From: Kibdelosporangium sp040675465
GTDB taxonomy: Bacteria; Actinomycetota; Actinomycetes; Mycobacteriales; Pseudonocardiaceae
Direction: 5' to 3'
DNA: 64,000 nucleotides
NCBI RefSeq assembly: GCF_040675465.1
Contig: NZ_JBFAPA010000007.1
Coordinates: 186,001 to 250,000, forward strand
The number at the start of each line of letters is the position of its first letter. Positions within the stretch are counted from its first letter, which is position 1. Shown here piece after piece: positions 32,961 to 41,443 of the stretch. Position numbers and translations under genes: made by a program. The notes beneath the pieces were generated by a model. That model was not told where the DNA came from, ran no database searches, and saw only the letters and a program-made list of their open reading frames with translations.

Positions 32961-33352
32961 AACTCGCTTTCGGGGCGGCGGCCGCGGTGGTCCTCGGCCT
33001 GCTCGCGTGGCTGTTGTGGCCGAGTGGCGACCAGGAGACCGTGCTGACCGCCGACACCGCCAAGCACAACATCCGGTTGTCGGTCGACGATCCCAAGCAG
33101 GGCAACAACTCGCTCGACCTGAGGATCACGGACAAGTCCGGGCAGCCGGCCACAGTGGACAGTGTCACGGTGGAACCCGTGATGCCGCAGATGGGTCACG
33201 CACTGAGCCCGGTGGTGGCCGGCGCGGGGGAACCGGGCAGCTACCGCGCGGCGAACACCGAGCTGCCGATGCCGGGGCAGTGGGAGATCACCGTCTCGCT
33301 GCACGCCGCGGGCGGCACCGAACAAGTCGTTTTTCCGTTACTGGTCAAGTGA
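32957..33352 (+). CDS. YtkA-like membrane-anchored protein
   Basis: 131 residues. One N-terminal helix (LAFGAAAAVVLGLLAWLLW) anchors a small beta-sandwich outside the membrane. The central VTVEPVMPQMGHALSP segment (about residues 71-86) is the characteristic YtkA/FixH-like motif: an MxxMGH arrangement that could bind Cu(I), followed by ELPMPGQWEITV. It is translationally coupled to the first gene of the cluster and lies 12 bases before the polytopic membrane protein. Confidence 0.8.
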   Translation: MKLAFGAAAAVVLGLLAWLLWPSGDQETVLTADTAKHNIRLSVDDPKQGNNSLDLRITDKSGQPATVDSVTVEPVMPQMGHALSPVVAGAGEPGSYRAANTELPMPGQWEITVSLHAAGGTEQVVFPLLVK

Positions 33353-33364
33353 AAGGGGAGGATC

Positions 33365-34456
33365 ATGGCTAGCATCGCGTCCACTGCCGGCGCACAGGCG
33401 CGCAGTGTGCCACGCGGCCTGGTCCCGGCGAGTGTCGTGCTGGGCGGGGTGCTGCTCTCGCTCACCGGGCTCACCTGGGACATCCAGTGGCACACCGACG
33501 TCGGGCCGGACACGTTCTTCACGGTGCCGCACCTGCTGCTGTACTCCGGCAGCGCGGTGTCCGGGCTCGCGAGCCTGATGGTCGTGCTGATGACCACCGC
33601 CGCCGAGCGCCGGGGCAAGGAAATCGACCCGATCGTGGGAGGCCGTGCCGTCGGAGTGTTCGGCCGGACCTTCGCCGCGCCGGTCGGTTACCTGATCTCC
33701 GGCGCGGGGGCGGCGTCGTTCCTGCTGTACGGCCTGTGGGACATGTGGTGGCACAGCCTGTACGGGTTCGACGCGGTGATCGCGTCGCCGCCGCACATCG
33801 GCCTGCTGCTGTCGATCTCGATCACCATGGTCGGGTCCACGATGGTGTTCGCCACCGCGCGCGAACACCGTTGGGGCATCATCGGTGCGGTCGTCACCGC
33901 GGCGAGCCTGCTGGTGTTCAGCATGGTCACCGCGATCGGCCTGCAGGCGCTGCCCGGCGGGATCATCGACTCGGTCGACGTGGGGGCCGCGTTCCTGTCC
34001 GTCATGATCGTGTTCATGGCCGCACGGTTGCTCGACCGCCGTTGGGGCGGGTTGTGGGTCGCGCTGATCGTGTTGGTGTTGCAGGGCGTGTACTGGGTTT
34101 TCTCGCCCTGGGCCGCCAAGACCTACGCCAGTGCCATCGACCTGCCGTTGCGCGACTATGCCCAAGGCGTGCCCGCGTTGCCCGCGATGGTCCCGCTCGT
34201 GCTGGTCGTCGTCGCGGCGATCACCGGTCTGCTGAACAAACTGCCCGTGTGGGTGACCGGCGCACTCGCTGGGCTGATCATCGCCGCGTGCGCCCCGCTG
34301 CAGAACGCCCTGATCTACGGGTATCCCGTGTCGGGCTACGACTCCATCATCGTCACCGCGATCGTCGGCACGGTTTTCGGTGCTCTCGCTGGACTTCTGG
34401 GGCGCCGCTTCGGCGAGATGCTCCGTGCGCTCAAACCGGAGGCCGTCAATGCGTAG
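33365..34456 (+). CDS. Polytopic membrane protein with duplicated W-H / P-H motif
   Basis: 363 residues and about 9-10 hydrophobic helices. The striking feature is a repeated pattern: WDIQWHTDVGPDTFFTVPHL (about residues 38-57) and WDMWWHSLYGFDAVIASPPH (about 126-145), each followed by a hydrophobic helix. The spacing W-D-x-x-W-H ... G-x-D ... P-H is kept, so the protein contains an internal duplication that would place two His pairs near the outer membrane face. I do not recognise a named family. Together with the YtkA-like and secreted partners it may form a metal-binding or oxidase-like assembly. GGGGAGG precedes the ATG. Confidence 0.75.
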   Translation: MASIASTAGAQARSVPRGLVPASVVLGGVLLSLTGLTWDIQWHTDVGPDTFFTVPHLLLYSGSAVSGLASLMVVLMTTAAERRGKEIDPIVGGRAVGVFGRTFAAPVGYLISGAGAASFLLYGLWDMWWHSLYGFDAVIASPPHIGLLLSISITMVGSTMVFATAREHRWGIIGAVVTAASLLVFSMVTAIGLQALPGGIIDSVDVGAAFLSVMIVFMAARLLDRRWGGLWVALIVLVLQGVYWVFSPWAAKTYASAIDLPLRDYAQGVPALPAMVPLVLVVVAAITGLLNKLPVWVTGALAGLIIAACAPLQNALIYGYPVSGYDSIIVTAIVGTVFGALAGLLGRRFGEMLRALKPEAVNA

Positions 34457-34991
34457 AAGTTTCAGGGGTATCACCGCGCTGTTGAGCGTGATCGGGCTGA
34501 TGCTCGGGGCGTCCGCACCGGCGCTGGCGTACGAGCCGGTCAACATCGTGCACACCGAACGGGTCCAGGTCGGCCCCTATGGGATGACGGTCGGCTTCAG
34601 TACGTGGCCGTTGAAGGCCATGCAGTCGCTGGACTTCACCTTCGCGCCGGACGGCGGCATCGCGGACAAGTCCGGCCGGCTGGCCATGCTGTATGGCCAG
34701 GACAACCGGCAGCGGCGCTCGCAGCCGCTGGCCCGCCACCCGCGCAAGCGCGAGGTGTGGGGCCTGGACGTGCTCAGCATGCCGCAGCAGGGGGACTGGA
34801 CCTTCCGGTTCACCATCGACGGCCCGGCCGGCCCGGCCGTCGGTGAGCTGAAGGGCCTCAAGGTGCTGGAGCAGCCCGGGCCGCCGCTCGGGCTGAGCTG
34901 GGCGATCAGCACGCTGCCGCTGTTCGGCCTCGTCGCCCTGATCGTGGTTGCCTGGCGCCGGACGCGTAAACCCGTGCCCGCGCCGGCGTGA
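34449..34991 (+). CDS. Exported, C-terminally membrane-anchored protein of the same cluster
   Basis: 180 residues. A signal peptide (RRSFRGITALLSVIGLMLGASAPALA) is followed by a beta-rich ectodomain (YEPVNIVHTERVQVGPYGM onward) and a C-terminal helix (ISTLPLFGLVALIVVAW) with a basic tail: a type I membrane protein. The ectodomain resembles YtkA/CopC-like folds in outline only. Its start overlaps the upstream gene by 8 bases, so all four genes are coupled. A 14-bp hairpin follows its stop codon and closes the operon. Confidence 0.75.
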   Translation: MRRSFRGITALLSVIGLMLGASAPALAYEPVNIVHTERVQVGPYGMTVGFSTWPLKAMQSLDFTFAPDGGIADKSGRLAMLYGQDNRQRRSQPLARHPRKREVWGLDVLSMPQQGDWTFRFTIDGPAGPAVGELKGLKVLEQPGPPLGLSWAISTLPLFGLVALIVVAWRRTRKPVPAPA

Positions 34992-35033
34992 TGACCCGCG
35001 GGGCCGCGACCGCAGCCGTGCCCCGCGGGTCAT
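34991..35033. terminator. Hairpin terminator of the membrane cluster
   Basis: Perfect 14-bp inverted repeat ATGACCCGCGGGGC / GCCCCGCGGGTCAT with a 15-base loop, beginning at the final base of the stop codon and lying between convergent genes. Confidence 0.8.
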
Positions 35034-35057
35034 CCTGCTACGACTGCTAAGACACTG

Positions 35058-36209
35058 CTACGACACGCTGTGAACCAGGGCGGGGCCGTCCCATCTCGCC
35101 CTGGTGAAGTCCCGGATCCCGTCGATCAGCCGGACCACGTCCTGCTCCGGCCGCACCACGAGGCGGATGAAGTCACTGCTCATCCCCAGTTTGTTGCCGC
35201 ACTCGCGGATGAAGACCTGATGGCGGCTGAGCAGATGGTCGCGCAACGCGATGCCGTCGAGCCCCGGCGCGAGCTTGACCATCAGGAAGTTCCCCTGTGA
35301 CGAGTAGACGGTCAGCTCCGGCAGCCGGGCCAGCTCCATGCCCATCCGGTAGCGGTCGCGCGCGAGCAGCTGCAGGCTCTCCCCGTATTCCTGGGCGTGC
35401 TCCTCGAGCATGAACACCACGGTCTCGGCCAGCGAGTTGAGGTTCCACTTCGGCAGGGTCTTGGCCATCTTGCCGGCCAGCGCGGGGTTGGCGACGAGGT
35501 AGCCGAACCGGATGCCGTGCAGGCCGAAGTTCTTGCCCAGGCTCTTGAGCACCACCACGTTCGGCCGGATCGTCGCCTCCAGCGCCACCGACGGGTGCCG
35601 CTCCACCTCCACGAAGTCGATGAACGACTCGTCGATGACCACGAGGTCGAGGTCGGCGAGCTCGTCCATGAACCGGATGATCTCCCGTTTCGGCAGGTAG
35701 CCGCCGTCGGGGTTGTTCGGGTTGCAGATCACCGCCACGCGCGAGCGGCGGGCCCGGATGAAGTTGATGTACGAGTCGATGTCCAGCTCGAAGTCGTTGT
35801 TCTCCTGCAACGGGTACATGTCCACCCGCTTGCCGGTCTCCATCGGCTGGTCGGTCCACCGGCCGAAGGTGGGGATTGGCACGGCCACACTCTCGGTGAA
35901 CCACAGGTGGTCCATCCAGGTGATCAGTTCCGTCGATCCGTTGGACATCGCGATGGTGGCCGGGTTGAGCCGGAGGATGCGGGCCAGCCTGCCCGCGATG
36001 GTGGCCGAGTCGCTCGGATAGAACTTGAGAACCATTTCCAGGTTCTTCGCGAGCTCGTTGAACATCTCGGGAGTGGGGAAATACGGGTTGCACGGGATGC
36101 AGAAATCCGCGATCTGCCGGCCACCGTCGCCCATTCCGCGGGTGAGCTCGAAATATGACGGGCTGTGCGCGGCTCTCTGGAACAGACCGGTGTCCACACT
36201 ATGTCGCAC
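35058..36209 (-). CDS. PLP-dependent aminotransferase (class I/II, HisC-like)
   Basis: 383 residues from a GTG with GGGAG seven bases upstream. The PLP site is complete: NGSTELITWMDHL (phosphate and stacking region), NPNNPDGG (Asn166), VIDESFIDF (Asp193 to the pyridine N), SLGKNFGLHGIRFGYL with Lys226 as Schiff-base lysine, and the C-terminal RLVVRP arginine for the substrate carboxylate. The closest general family is histidinol-phosphate/CobC-like aminotransferases, but no his or cob genes are near, so the substrate is open. It is monocistronic. Confidence 0.87.
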   Translation of the reverse strand: MRHSVDTGLFQRAAHSPSYFELTRGMGDGGRQIADFCIPCNPYFPTPEMFNELAKNLEMVLKFYPSDSATIAGRLARILRLNPATIAMSNGSTELITWMDHLWFTESVAVPIPTFGRWTDQPMETGKRVDMYPLQENNDFELDIDSYINFIRARRSRVAVICNPNNPDGGYLPKREIIRFMDELADLDLVVIDESFIDFVEVERHPSVALEATIRPNVVVLKSLGKNFGLHGIRFGYLVANPALAGKMAKTLPKWNLNSLAETVVFMLEEHAQEYGESLQLLARDRYRMGMELARLPELTVYSSQGNFLMVKLAPGLDGIALRDHLLSRHQVFIRECGNKLGMSSDFIRLVVRPEQDVVRLIDGIRDFTRARWDGPALVHSVS

Positions 36210-36289
36210 TCGATCACTCCCGTCTGACTGACGCTGTACCGGGAGATACGGATCGAACCGGTCATCGGTTCACGTTTATCTCGGTAGGA

Positions 36290-36967
36290 TTACGACAGGT
36301 TTGTCATGACAGTGTGCGACCGATCCAGCGGCGTCCAGTAATGGAACGGTTCGTGTCCGAGTTTCGATCGGTCAGCCAGCACGTATGCATTCCGTGCGCA
36401 ATGCAGCATCGCGTACTTCAGGTGCGACTGCTCCAGGCTCGGCGAACACAGTCCGCGTTGTTCGCTCAGCCCATCGGCGCCGAGGAACACACGATCGGCT
36501 CCGATGTGCCGCAACTGCTCCAGCACGGTCGGGCCGACGATGGCCTCGTTCGGCTGCCGCAGCCGGCCGCCGAGCACGATCAGCTCCACGGCCGGGCTCT
36601 CGGCCAGCGCGAGGATCGCGGTGAGCCCGTTGGTGACCACGGTCAGCTCACGATGCGCCAGGTGAGCGGCCAGCCGCCCGGTGGTCGTGCCGGCGTCCAG
36701 GACGACGACCTCACCGTCCTGGATCACCTCCGCGGCCGCCCGTGCGATCTCCTCCTTCTCGGCCGCGTGCAGGTTGTTCTTGTCCCGCACACTTCGTTCG
36801 ACCGCGCCGCCGTACGTGCGGACCACGTGCCCGTCCTGGGCGAGCATGCTGAGGTCGCGGCGGATCGTGGAGGGCGACACCCGGAACCGGTCGGCCAGGT
36901 CCTGGATGTGCCCCGCGCCGCCGCGAACCTCGACGAGCAGCTTGGCCCTGCGTTCCCGCGCGTTCAT
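36290..36967 (-). CDS. DeoR-family transcriptional regulator
   Basis: 225 residues. The N-terminal HTH_DeoR is RERRAKLLVEVRGGAGHIQDL, then ADRFRVSPSTIRRDLSMLA. The C-terminal sugar-isomerase-like sensor domain shows VVLDAGTTTGRLAAHL, VTNGLTAI, VIVLGGRLRQPNEAIVGP-like text and GADGLSEQRGLCSP. Such regulators respond to phosphorylated sugars. Its ATG overlaps the stop of pdxA2, so it is the last gene of the four-carbon-acid operon and likely responds to a pathway intermediate. Confidence 0.92.
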   Translation of the reverse strand: MNARERRAKLLVEVRGGAGHIQDLADRFRVSPSTIRRDLSMLAQDGHVVRTYGGAVERSVRDKNNLHAAEKEEIARAAAEVIQDGEVVVLDAGTTTGRLAAHLAHRELTVVTNGLTAILALAESPAVELIVLGGRLRQPNEAIVGPTVLEQLRHIGADRVFLGADGLSEQRGLCSPSLEQSHLKYAMLHCARNAYVLADRSKLGHEPFHYWTPLDRSHTVMTNLS

Positions 36968-37983
36968 TTCCCGGGGTAGGCCTCACGCAGCCGGGGCGCG
37001 TACGGCGCGAGTTCAACCGCGGCACGGAAAGCGGCCACCATGGTCTCGTGCGACGCCTGCCCGGTGCCGGCGATGTCGAACGCCGTGCCGTGGTCGACCG
37101 AGGTCCGCAGGATCGGCAGGCCGACCGTGACCGAGACGGTGCCATGGAAGTCCACCGTCTTCGACGCGATGTGGCCTTGGTCGTGGTACAGCGACAGAAC
37201 GCCGTCGTAGCGGCCCTCGAGTCCCTGGTGGAACACGGAATCCGCCGGAATCGGGCCGAACACGTCGAGCCCGTCGGCCTTGGTGGCCTCGACGGCGGGG
37301 GCGATCGCGACGATCTCCTCGTCGCCGAACTTGCCGCCCTCGCCGCCGTGCGGGTTGAGCGCGGCCACCGCCAGTCGCGGCTCGTCCTGACCGAAGATCC
37401 GCAGCGCGGTGTACGCCTCCCGGATGGCGTGCTCGATGTTCGGCCTCGTGATCTGCTCGACCGCCTGCTTGACCGAGAGGTGCCGGGTGGCGAAGAAGAT
37501 CTTCAGGCCGCGCACCCAGAACATGGTGTTGAACCGGTCCGACCCGGTCAGCTCGCCGAGCATCTCGGTGTGCCCCAGGTGTTTCGAGCCGGCCGCCCAG
37601 ATCGACTCCTTGTTGATCGGCGAGGTCACCACCGCGTCCACCTCGCCGCGCAACGCGGCCTTGGTGGCCTCCTCGATCGCGGCGACCGCCGCCTTGCCCG
37701 CGGTCGCGTTGACCTCGCCCCATGGCAGGTCGCCCGGGGCGACGCCCAGGTCCAGCACGTCGATCGTGCCCGGTTCGAACTTCGCCTCGGCCACCGAGGA
37801 GACCGGCCGGACCGCCACATCCAGGCCGCAGACCTCGACGGCCCGGCGCAGCACCGGTGCGTCGCCGACAGCGAGCGGGCGCGCGGTTTCGGTCGCTTCC
37901 GGCGCGGCCAGGGCCCGCGCGGTGATCTCCGGGCCGATCCCGGCCGGGTCGCCGAGGGTCACCGCGAGCACAGGCTTGGTCAT
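36964..37983 (-). CDS. PdxA2-type 4-phospho-D-threonate/erythronate dehydrogenase
   Basis: 339 residues, PdxA superfamily: GDPAGIGPEI at the start, the metal-binding His in SKHLGHTEMLGELTG and in LYHDQGHIASKTVDF, and the C-terminal RTSVDHGTAFDIAGTG. True PdxA makes pyridoxine precursor. Here the neighbour is a DUF1537 kinase and the regulator is DeoR, which is the arrangement of PdxA2, an NAD-dependent oxidative decarboxylase turning 4-phospho-threonate or -erythronate into dihydroxyacetone phosphate and CO2. The ATG at 37983 has AAGGGAA upstream and overlaps the kinase stop by 4 bases. Confidence 0.87.
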   Translation of the reverse strand: MTKPVLAVTLGDPAGIGPEITARALAAPEATETARPLAVGDAPVLRRAVEVCGLDVAVRPVSSVAEAKFEPGTIDVLDLGVAPGDLPWGEVNATAGKAAVAAIEEATKAALRGEVDAVVTSPINKESIWAAGSKHLGHTEMLGELTGSDRFNTMFWVRGLKIFFATRHLSVKQAVEQITRPNIEHAIREAYTALRIFGQDEPRLAVAALNPHGGEGGKFGDEEIVAIAPAVEATKADGLDVFGPIPADSVFHQGLEGRYDGVLSLYHDQGHIASKTVDFHGTVSVTVGLPILRTSVDHGTAFDIAGTGQASHETMVAAFRAAVELAPYAPRLREAYPGK

Positions 37984-39176
37984 GAGATTCCCTTCAATCG
38001 CTCGATACACGCCACCGCGGCGGTCGGGTCGCCGATCAGGCCGCCCTTGGTGGCGAACGGAAGACCGTTGAACGGGCCGCCCGCCAGGCGCCCGACGACG
38101 GCAAGCGGGACGACCTCGTCGTCGATGACGAACCCGTCGGTGTCCAGGGCGGCCGTGACCGCTGTCGCGATGTCACCGCCGGTCGCGTAAAGCCCACCGA
38201 TGCGGTGACGGGACAACACGATCCGGGCTGCTTCGGCGAGCAGGCCCGGCAGGTGCGCGGCCTGCTCCGGACTCAGCGTCGCCGAGCGGGTCCGGACACC
38301 CACCACCTGGTGATTCTGGCCGAGCAGGTCCCCTATCCGGCCTGCGATCGCCTCGGCATCCTCGCTGCCGTCCACCTCGACGTAGCGGGCGCCCAGGGTC
38401 TGCTCGGTCTCGACGATCTGGTCCCTGGTGATCGCCGTGGTGCTGCCGACCACCGCGAGGATCGGTGGCGACGGGTGGTCGCCGGGCGCGATGCCCAGGG
38501 CTGCTGCGAGCCTTACCCCGAAGGGGCCGGAGTCCACCGACAGCCAGTGATCCGAGACCCGCGCCGCCGCGGTCGCGATCACCCGAAGGTGTGCGTTCCG
38601 GGTCGCATCGCACACGATGATGTCGGCTTCGGTGCGCAGTGCGTGAGCGATGGCGTCCACACCACGTTCGACCACGTCCAGCGGGATCTCGGCGATCTCG
38701 CGGTTCGTGCCCTGGCGCAGGATCGTCGCCACCCGCGACGAGGTGACCGGGTTCAACGCGTCCTTCGCCGCCGCAGTCTCCGCCAGCGGCACGCCGCCGA
38801 CCAGGTGCAGCCCGCCGACGGTGACCCGGCCCGCGTCCGGGAACGCAGGCACGACAAGGGCTTTGACGTTCAACACGGCGATGAGCGCGTCGGTCTCGGC
38901 GCCGACGTTGCCGCGCAATGTGGTGTCGACGCGTTTGACCACGAGCCGCACATCGCCGACGGCCGCGATCGTCGCCTGGACCGCGGCACGAGCCTCGTCC
39001 GGCGGCGCATGCCGGTTGCCGAGGTTGACCACGAGCGCGTCGATGTCCGGGACCGGTGCTCCGCCGCGCACGGTCATGGTGTGCATGCCGAACTTGGCGA
39101 ACAACGCGCCGGTCGCGTTGCTGCCAGTCAGGTCGTCGCCGATCACCAGAACCCGTGGCCTGCTCATTCTGAGCAT
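37980..39176 (-). CDS. Four-carbon acid sugar kinase (DUF1537/DtnK-OtnK family)
   Basis: 398 residues. The N-terminal VLVIGDDLTGSNATGALFAKFG (about residues 8-29) is the signature of this kinase family; KRVDTTLRGNVGAE (conserved D-S/T-T-x-R-G) is the second. The C-terminal nucleotide-binding domain ends with GLYATGGDIATAV, VPLAVVGRLAGGPFNGLPFATKGG. It should phosphorylate D-threonate or erythronate at the 4-position, feeding PdxA2. The ATG at 39176 is chosen for the AGGA before it; the next ATG at 39167 lacks one. No isomerase or transporter of the pathway is encoded nearby, favouring the two-step D-threonate route. Confidence 0.87.
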   Translation of the reverse strand: MLRMSRPRVLVIGDDLTGSNATGALFAKFGMHTMTVRGGAPVPDIDALVVNLGNRHAPPDEARAAVQATIAAVGDVRLVVKRVDTTLRGNVGAETDALIAVLNVKALVVPAFPDAGRVTVGGLHLVGGVPLAETAAAKDALNPVTSSRVATILRQGTNREIAEIPLDVVERGVDAIAHALRTEADIIVCDATRNAHLRVIATAAARVSDHWLSVDSGPFGVRLAAALGIAPGDHPSPPILAVVGSTTAITRDQIVETEQTLGARYVEVDGSEDAEAIAGRIGDLLGQNHQVVGVRTRSATLSPEQAAHLPGLLAEAARIVLSRHRIGGLYATGGDIATAVTAALDTDGFVIDDEVVPLAVVGRLAGGPFNGLPFATKGGLIGDPTAAVACIERLKGIS

Positions 39177-39181
39177 GAATC

Positions 39182-39198
39182 CTGCTCGCAACGAGCAG
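39182..39198. promoter_or_regulatory. Candidate DeoR operator
   Basis: Inverted repeat CTGCTCG-CAA-CGAGCAG lies 6 bases upstream of the kinase start codon, at the head of the kinase-pdxA2-deoR operon. Confidence 0.5.
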
Positions 39199-39315
39199 AA
39201 AGTCAACCCGGGACCACGCGAGTAGTCCGGCATGGCAGCATCAGCGCAGCAACGACCGGGACCACCGCCAACCGGTCGCTACCACTGGGATGAACGGCGG
39301 GCAAAGGGGAGAGCT

Positions 39316-41160
39316 GTGCGCGTCCTGTCGGTTGACCTCGGCACGTCCAACACAGTGGCGGTGCTGTCCGCCCATGGGCGGCCGCCGCGGGTGATCGAGG
39401 TCGACGGTTCGGCGACGATGCCCTCGGCGGTGTTCGCCGGCGAGGACGGCAACCTGGTCGTGGGCCGGGACGCCGAGCGGCGGGCGCGGCTGGACCCGTC
39501 CCGGTTCGAACCCAACCCGAAGCGCCGGGTCGACGAAGGCACGTTGCTGCTGGGCGACACCGTCGTGCCGGTGACCGACGCCCTCGCGGCCGTGCTGCGG
39601 CGGGTCAGCGACGAGACGTCTCGCCAGCTCGGCGGGGCGAAACCCGACGAGGTGCGGCTGACCCACCCCGCCCAGTGGGGTCCGGTCCGGCGCAATGTGC
39701 TGCTCGCGTCCGCTCGCCTGGCGGGTATGGGCTCCAACCTGGTGCTCGTGCCCGAGCCGGTCGCCGCCGCGGCGCATTTCGCGTCGTTCCCTGGTCAGTC
39801 CCTGGCGCCTGGCAAGGCTTTGGCCGTGTACGACCTCGGCGCGGGCACGTTCGACATCGCGGTCGTCGGCGCCACTCAGCACGGGTTCTCGGTACTGGCC
39901 GAGGACGGCCTGCCCGACCTCGGTGGTCTTGACGTGGACCAGGCGTTGCTGGAGCACGTCGGCCGGCAGGTCTCGCACCGCGATCCGGCCCGCTGGCAGC
40001 GATTGCTGCGCCCGGAGACGACAGGGGACCGGCGAGCACAGCGTGCGCTGCGGGAGGACGTGAAGGCGGCAAAGGAAGCGCTGTCCCGGCACCCGCAGAC
40101 CGAAGTGCCCATGCCCGAGCCGTTCGACGATGTCCTGGTCACCCGCGCCGAACTGGAGGCACTGATCCGGCCGAGCCTGCTGCGCAGTGTGGAGCTGCTC
40201 GCGGCGACGGTCCGGACCACGGGCATGACGCCCGATCGGTTGATCGGGATCTACCTGGTCGGGGGATCGAGCCGGATCCCGCTGGTGGCCACCCTGATCG
40301 CCGAGCAGCTGCGGGTCGTGCCGACCAGCCTGGACCAGCCCGAGACCGCGGTCGCCCTCGGTGCGCACCATGTCCCGCGCGAGGGCATCAGCATGCGCAC
40401 CCAGGAGGTCAACAGCGCCCTCGCCGAGGACCAGCCGACCGCGACCATGACCCCGGTTCGCGCGGGTGCCTACCGCGGGGCCCCGCAGAGTGGCGGTTTC
40501 CCCGCGCAGCAAGCGTTTCCGCCAAGCGGCCCGCAGCCCATCCGGCAGCCGTTGCCGGCGAACTTCCCCCAGGCCAAGCCGGCGCCCGCTCCGGCGCCGG
40601 AGAAGAAGGGCAACCGCAAGCTGCTGCTCACCGTCGGGGCATTCGTGGTCGTCGCCGCGGTCGCGGTGGGGGCGTTTTTCCTGTTGCGTCCCGGAAGTGA
40701 CGTTCCGACCGCGGCGGACTGCCAGTCGGTCGCGGACAAAGACGACAAAGGGTTCACGAAATGCCTGCGTCAACTGGCCGGCGGCGTACCCGACACCGCC
40801 ACGTGCAAGGACGGTCCCGAGAGCAGCGGCATCGATGCGAACGTCGGCCTGATCACCACCTGCACGTTGCCCGATCAATACGAGGTGACCTATCTGCAGG
40901 CGAACTCGCAGGCGGTGGCCACCCAGGAGGCCGACAAGGTGGCCGGTTCCCTCGGTGGTGACCGAGTCCAGGCCGACTGGAAGGGCAACGGCCTGACCGG
41001 CCAATACAAGGCGGCGGTCAGCGGTGGGACCGGCAAACTCGTGTTCACCGTGCAGGATCGCCCGATCGTGGGAGTGCTCAGCAAGGTCGAACTGCGCGGT
41101 GCCTATACTCCGGACGACCTCGCGAACTTTTTCGAGAAAAGCGTTCAACCCGGAATCTGA
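39316..41160 (+). CDS. Membrane-anchored Hsp70-like protein with an extracytoplasmic domain
   Basis: 614 residues from a GTG with GGGGAGAG upstream. The N-terminal ~360 residues are an Hsp70/actin ATPase: DLGTSNT phosphate-1 loop (7-13), VYDLGAGTFDIAVVG phosphate-2 and IGIYLVGGSSRIPLV adenosine motif. Instead of the DnaK substrate-binding domain there is a Pro/Gln-rich linker (about 370-430), one membrane helix (about 435-458) and an outer domain of about 150 residues with four cysteines (TAADCQS, FTKCLRQ, ATCKDG, ITTCTL), probably two disulfides. It couples a cytosolic ATPase to an envelope domain; the role is unknown. The frame stays open upstream but homology begins at 39316. Confidence 0.85.
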   Translation: MRVLSVDLGTSNTVAVLSAHGRPPRVIEVDGSATMPSAVFAGEDGNLVVGRDAERRARLDPSRFEPNPKRRVDEGTLLLGDTVVPVTDALAAVLRRVSDETSRQLGGAKPDEVRLTHPAQWGPVRRNVLLASARLAGMGSNLVLVPEPVAAAAHFASFPGQSLAPGKALAVYDLGAGTFDIAVVGATQHGFSVLAEDGLPDLGGLDVDQALLEHVGRQVSHRDPARWQRLLRPETTGDRRAQRALREDVKAAKEALSRHPQTEVPMPEPFDDVLVTRAELEALIRPSLLRSVELLAATVRTTGMTPDRLIGIYLVGGSSRIPLVATLIAEQLRVVPTSLDQPETAVALGAHHVPREGISMRTQEVNSALAEDQPTATMTPVRAGAYRGAPQSGGFPAQQAFPPSGPQPIRQPLPANFPQAKPAPAPAPEKKGNRKLLLTVGAFVVVAAVAVGAFFLLRPGSDVPTAADCQSVADKDDKGFTKCLRQLAGGVPDTATCKDGPESSGIDANVGLITTCTLPDQYEVTYLQANSQAVATQEADKVAGSLGGDRVQADWKGNGLTGQYKAAVSGGTGKLVFTVQDRPIVGVLSKVELRGAYTPDDLANFFEKSVQPGI

Positions 41161-41235
41161 AATCCGGATTCTCGATTTCCATCAGACAGTCGAGCGACTT
41201 GTGCGCGGCAATTGTGTGCATGCACAGTGAACGGC

Positions 41236-41403
41236 ATGGACTACCCAGAGTTGACCGTTCGCGTGCTCGGCGATTTCAACAGCACAGAATACGCGCGGCT
41301 CGTACATGAGATCGGCCTTCGGCTGCGCGCCGCCGGTTTCGGCGGCCGGACCGTGATCATGACCGACGGCAGGGTCGTCAGCCTGGAGAACGACCCCGAA
41401 TGA
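41236..41403 (+). CDS. Small hypothetical protein
   Basis: 55 residues beginning MDYPELTVRVLGDFNSTEY. It has alternating hydrophobic residues and no signal or membrane segment, and reads like a compact alpha/beta fragment (LTVRVLGDF, YARLVHEIGLRLRAAGF, RTVIMTDGRVVSL). I recognise no family. It is followed at once by a hairpin, which supports its being an expressed unit. Confidence 0.5.
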   Translation: MDYPELTVRVLGDFNSTEYARLVHEIGLRLRAAGFGGRTVIMTDGRVVSLENDPE

Positions 41404-41407
41404 AACG

Positions 41408-41438
41408 GTGTCCCGCGCCGGGCCCCGGCGCGGGACAC
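41408..41438. terminator. Hairpin terminator between convergent genes
   Basis: Perfect 14-bp inverted repeat GTGTCCCGCGCCGG / CCGGCGCGGGACAC with a 3-base loop. Confidence 0.8.
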
Positions 41439-41443
41439 GAACA

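Noticed and set aside
39291..39315. Earlier start for the Hsp70-like protein at 39232
   Set aside because: The extra 28 residues (AASAQQRPGPPPTGRYHW...) lack family similarity, and the GTG at 39316 has a good ribosome site immediately before the conserved first strand.
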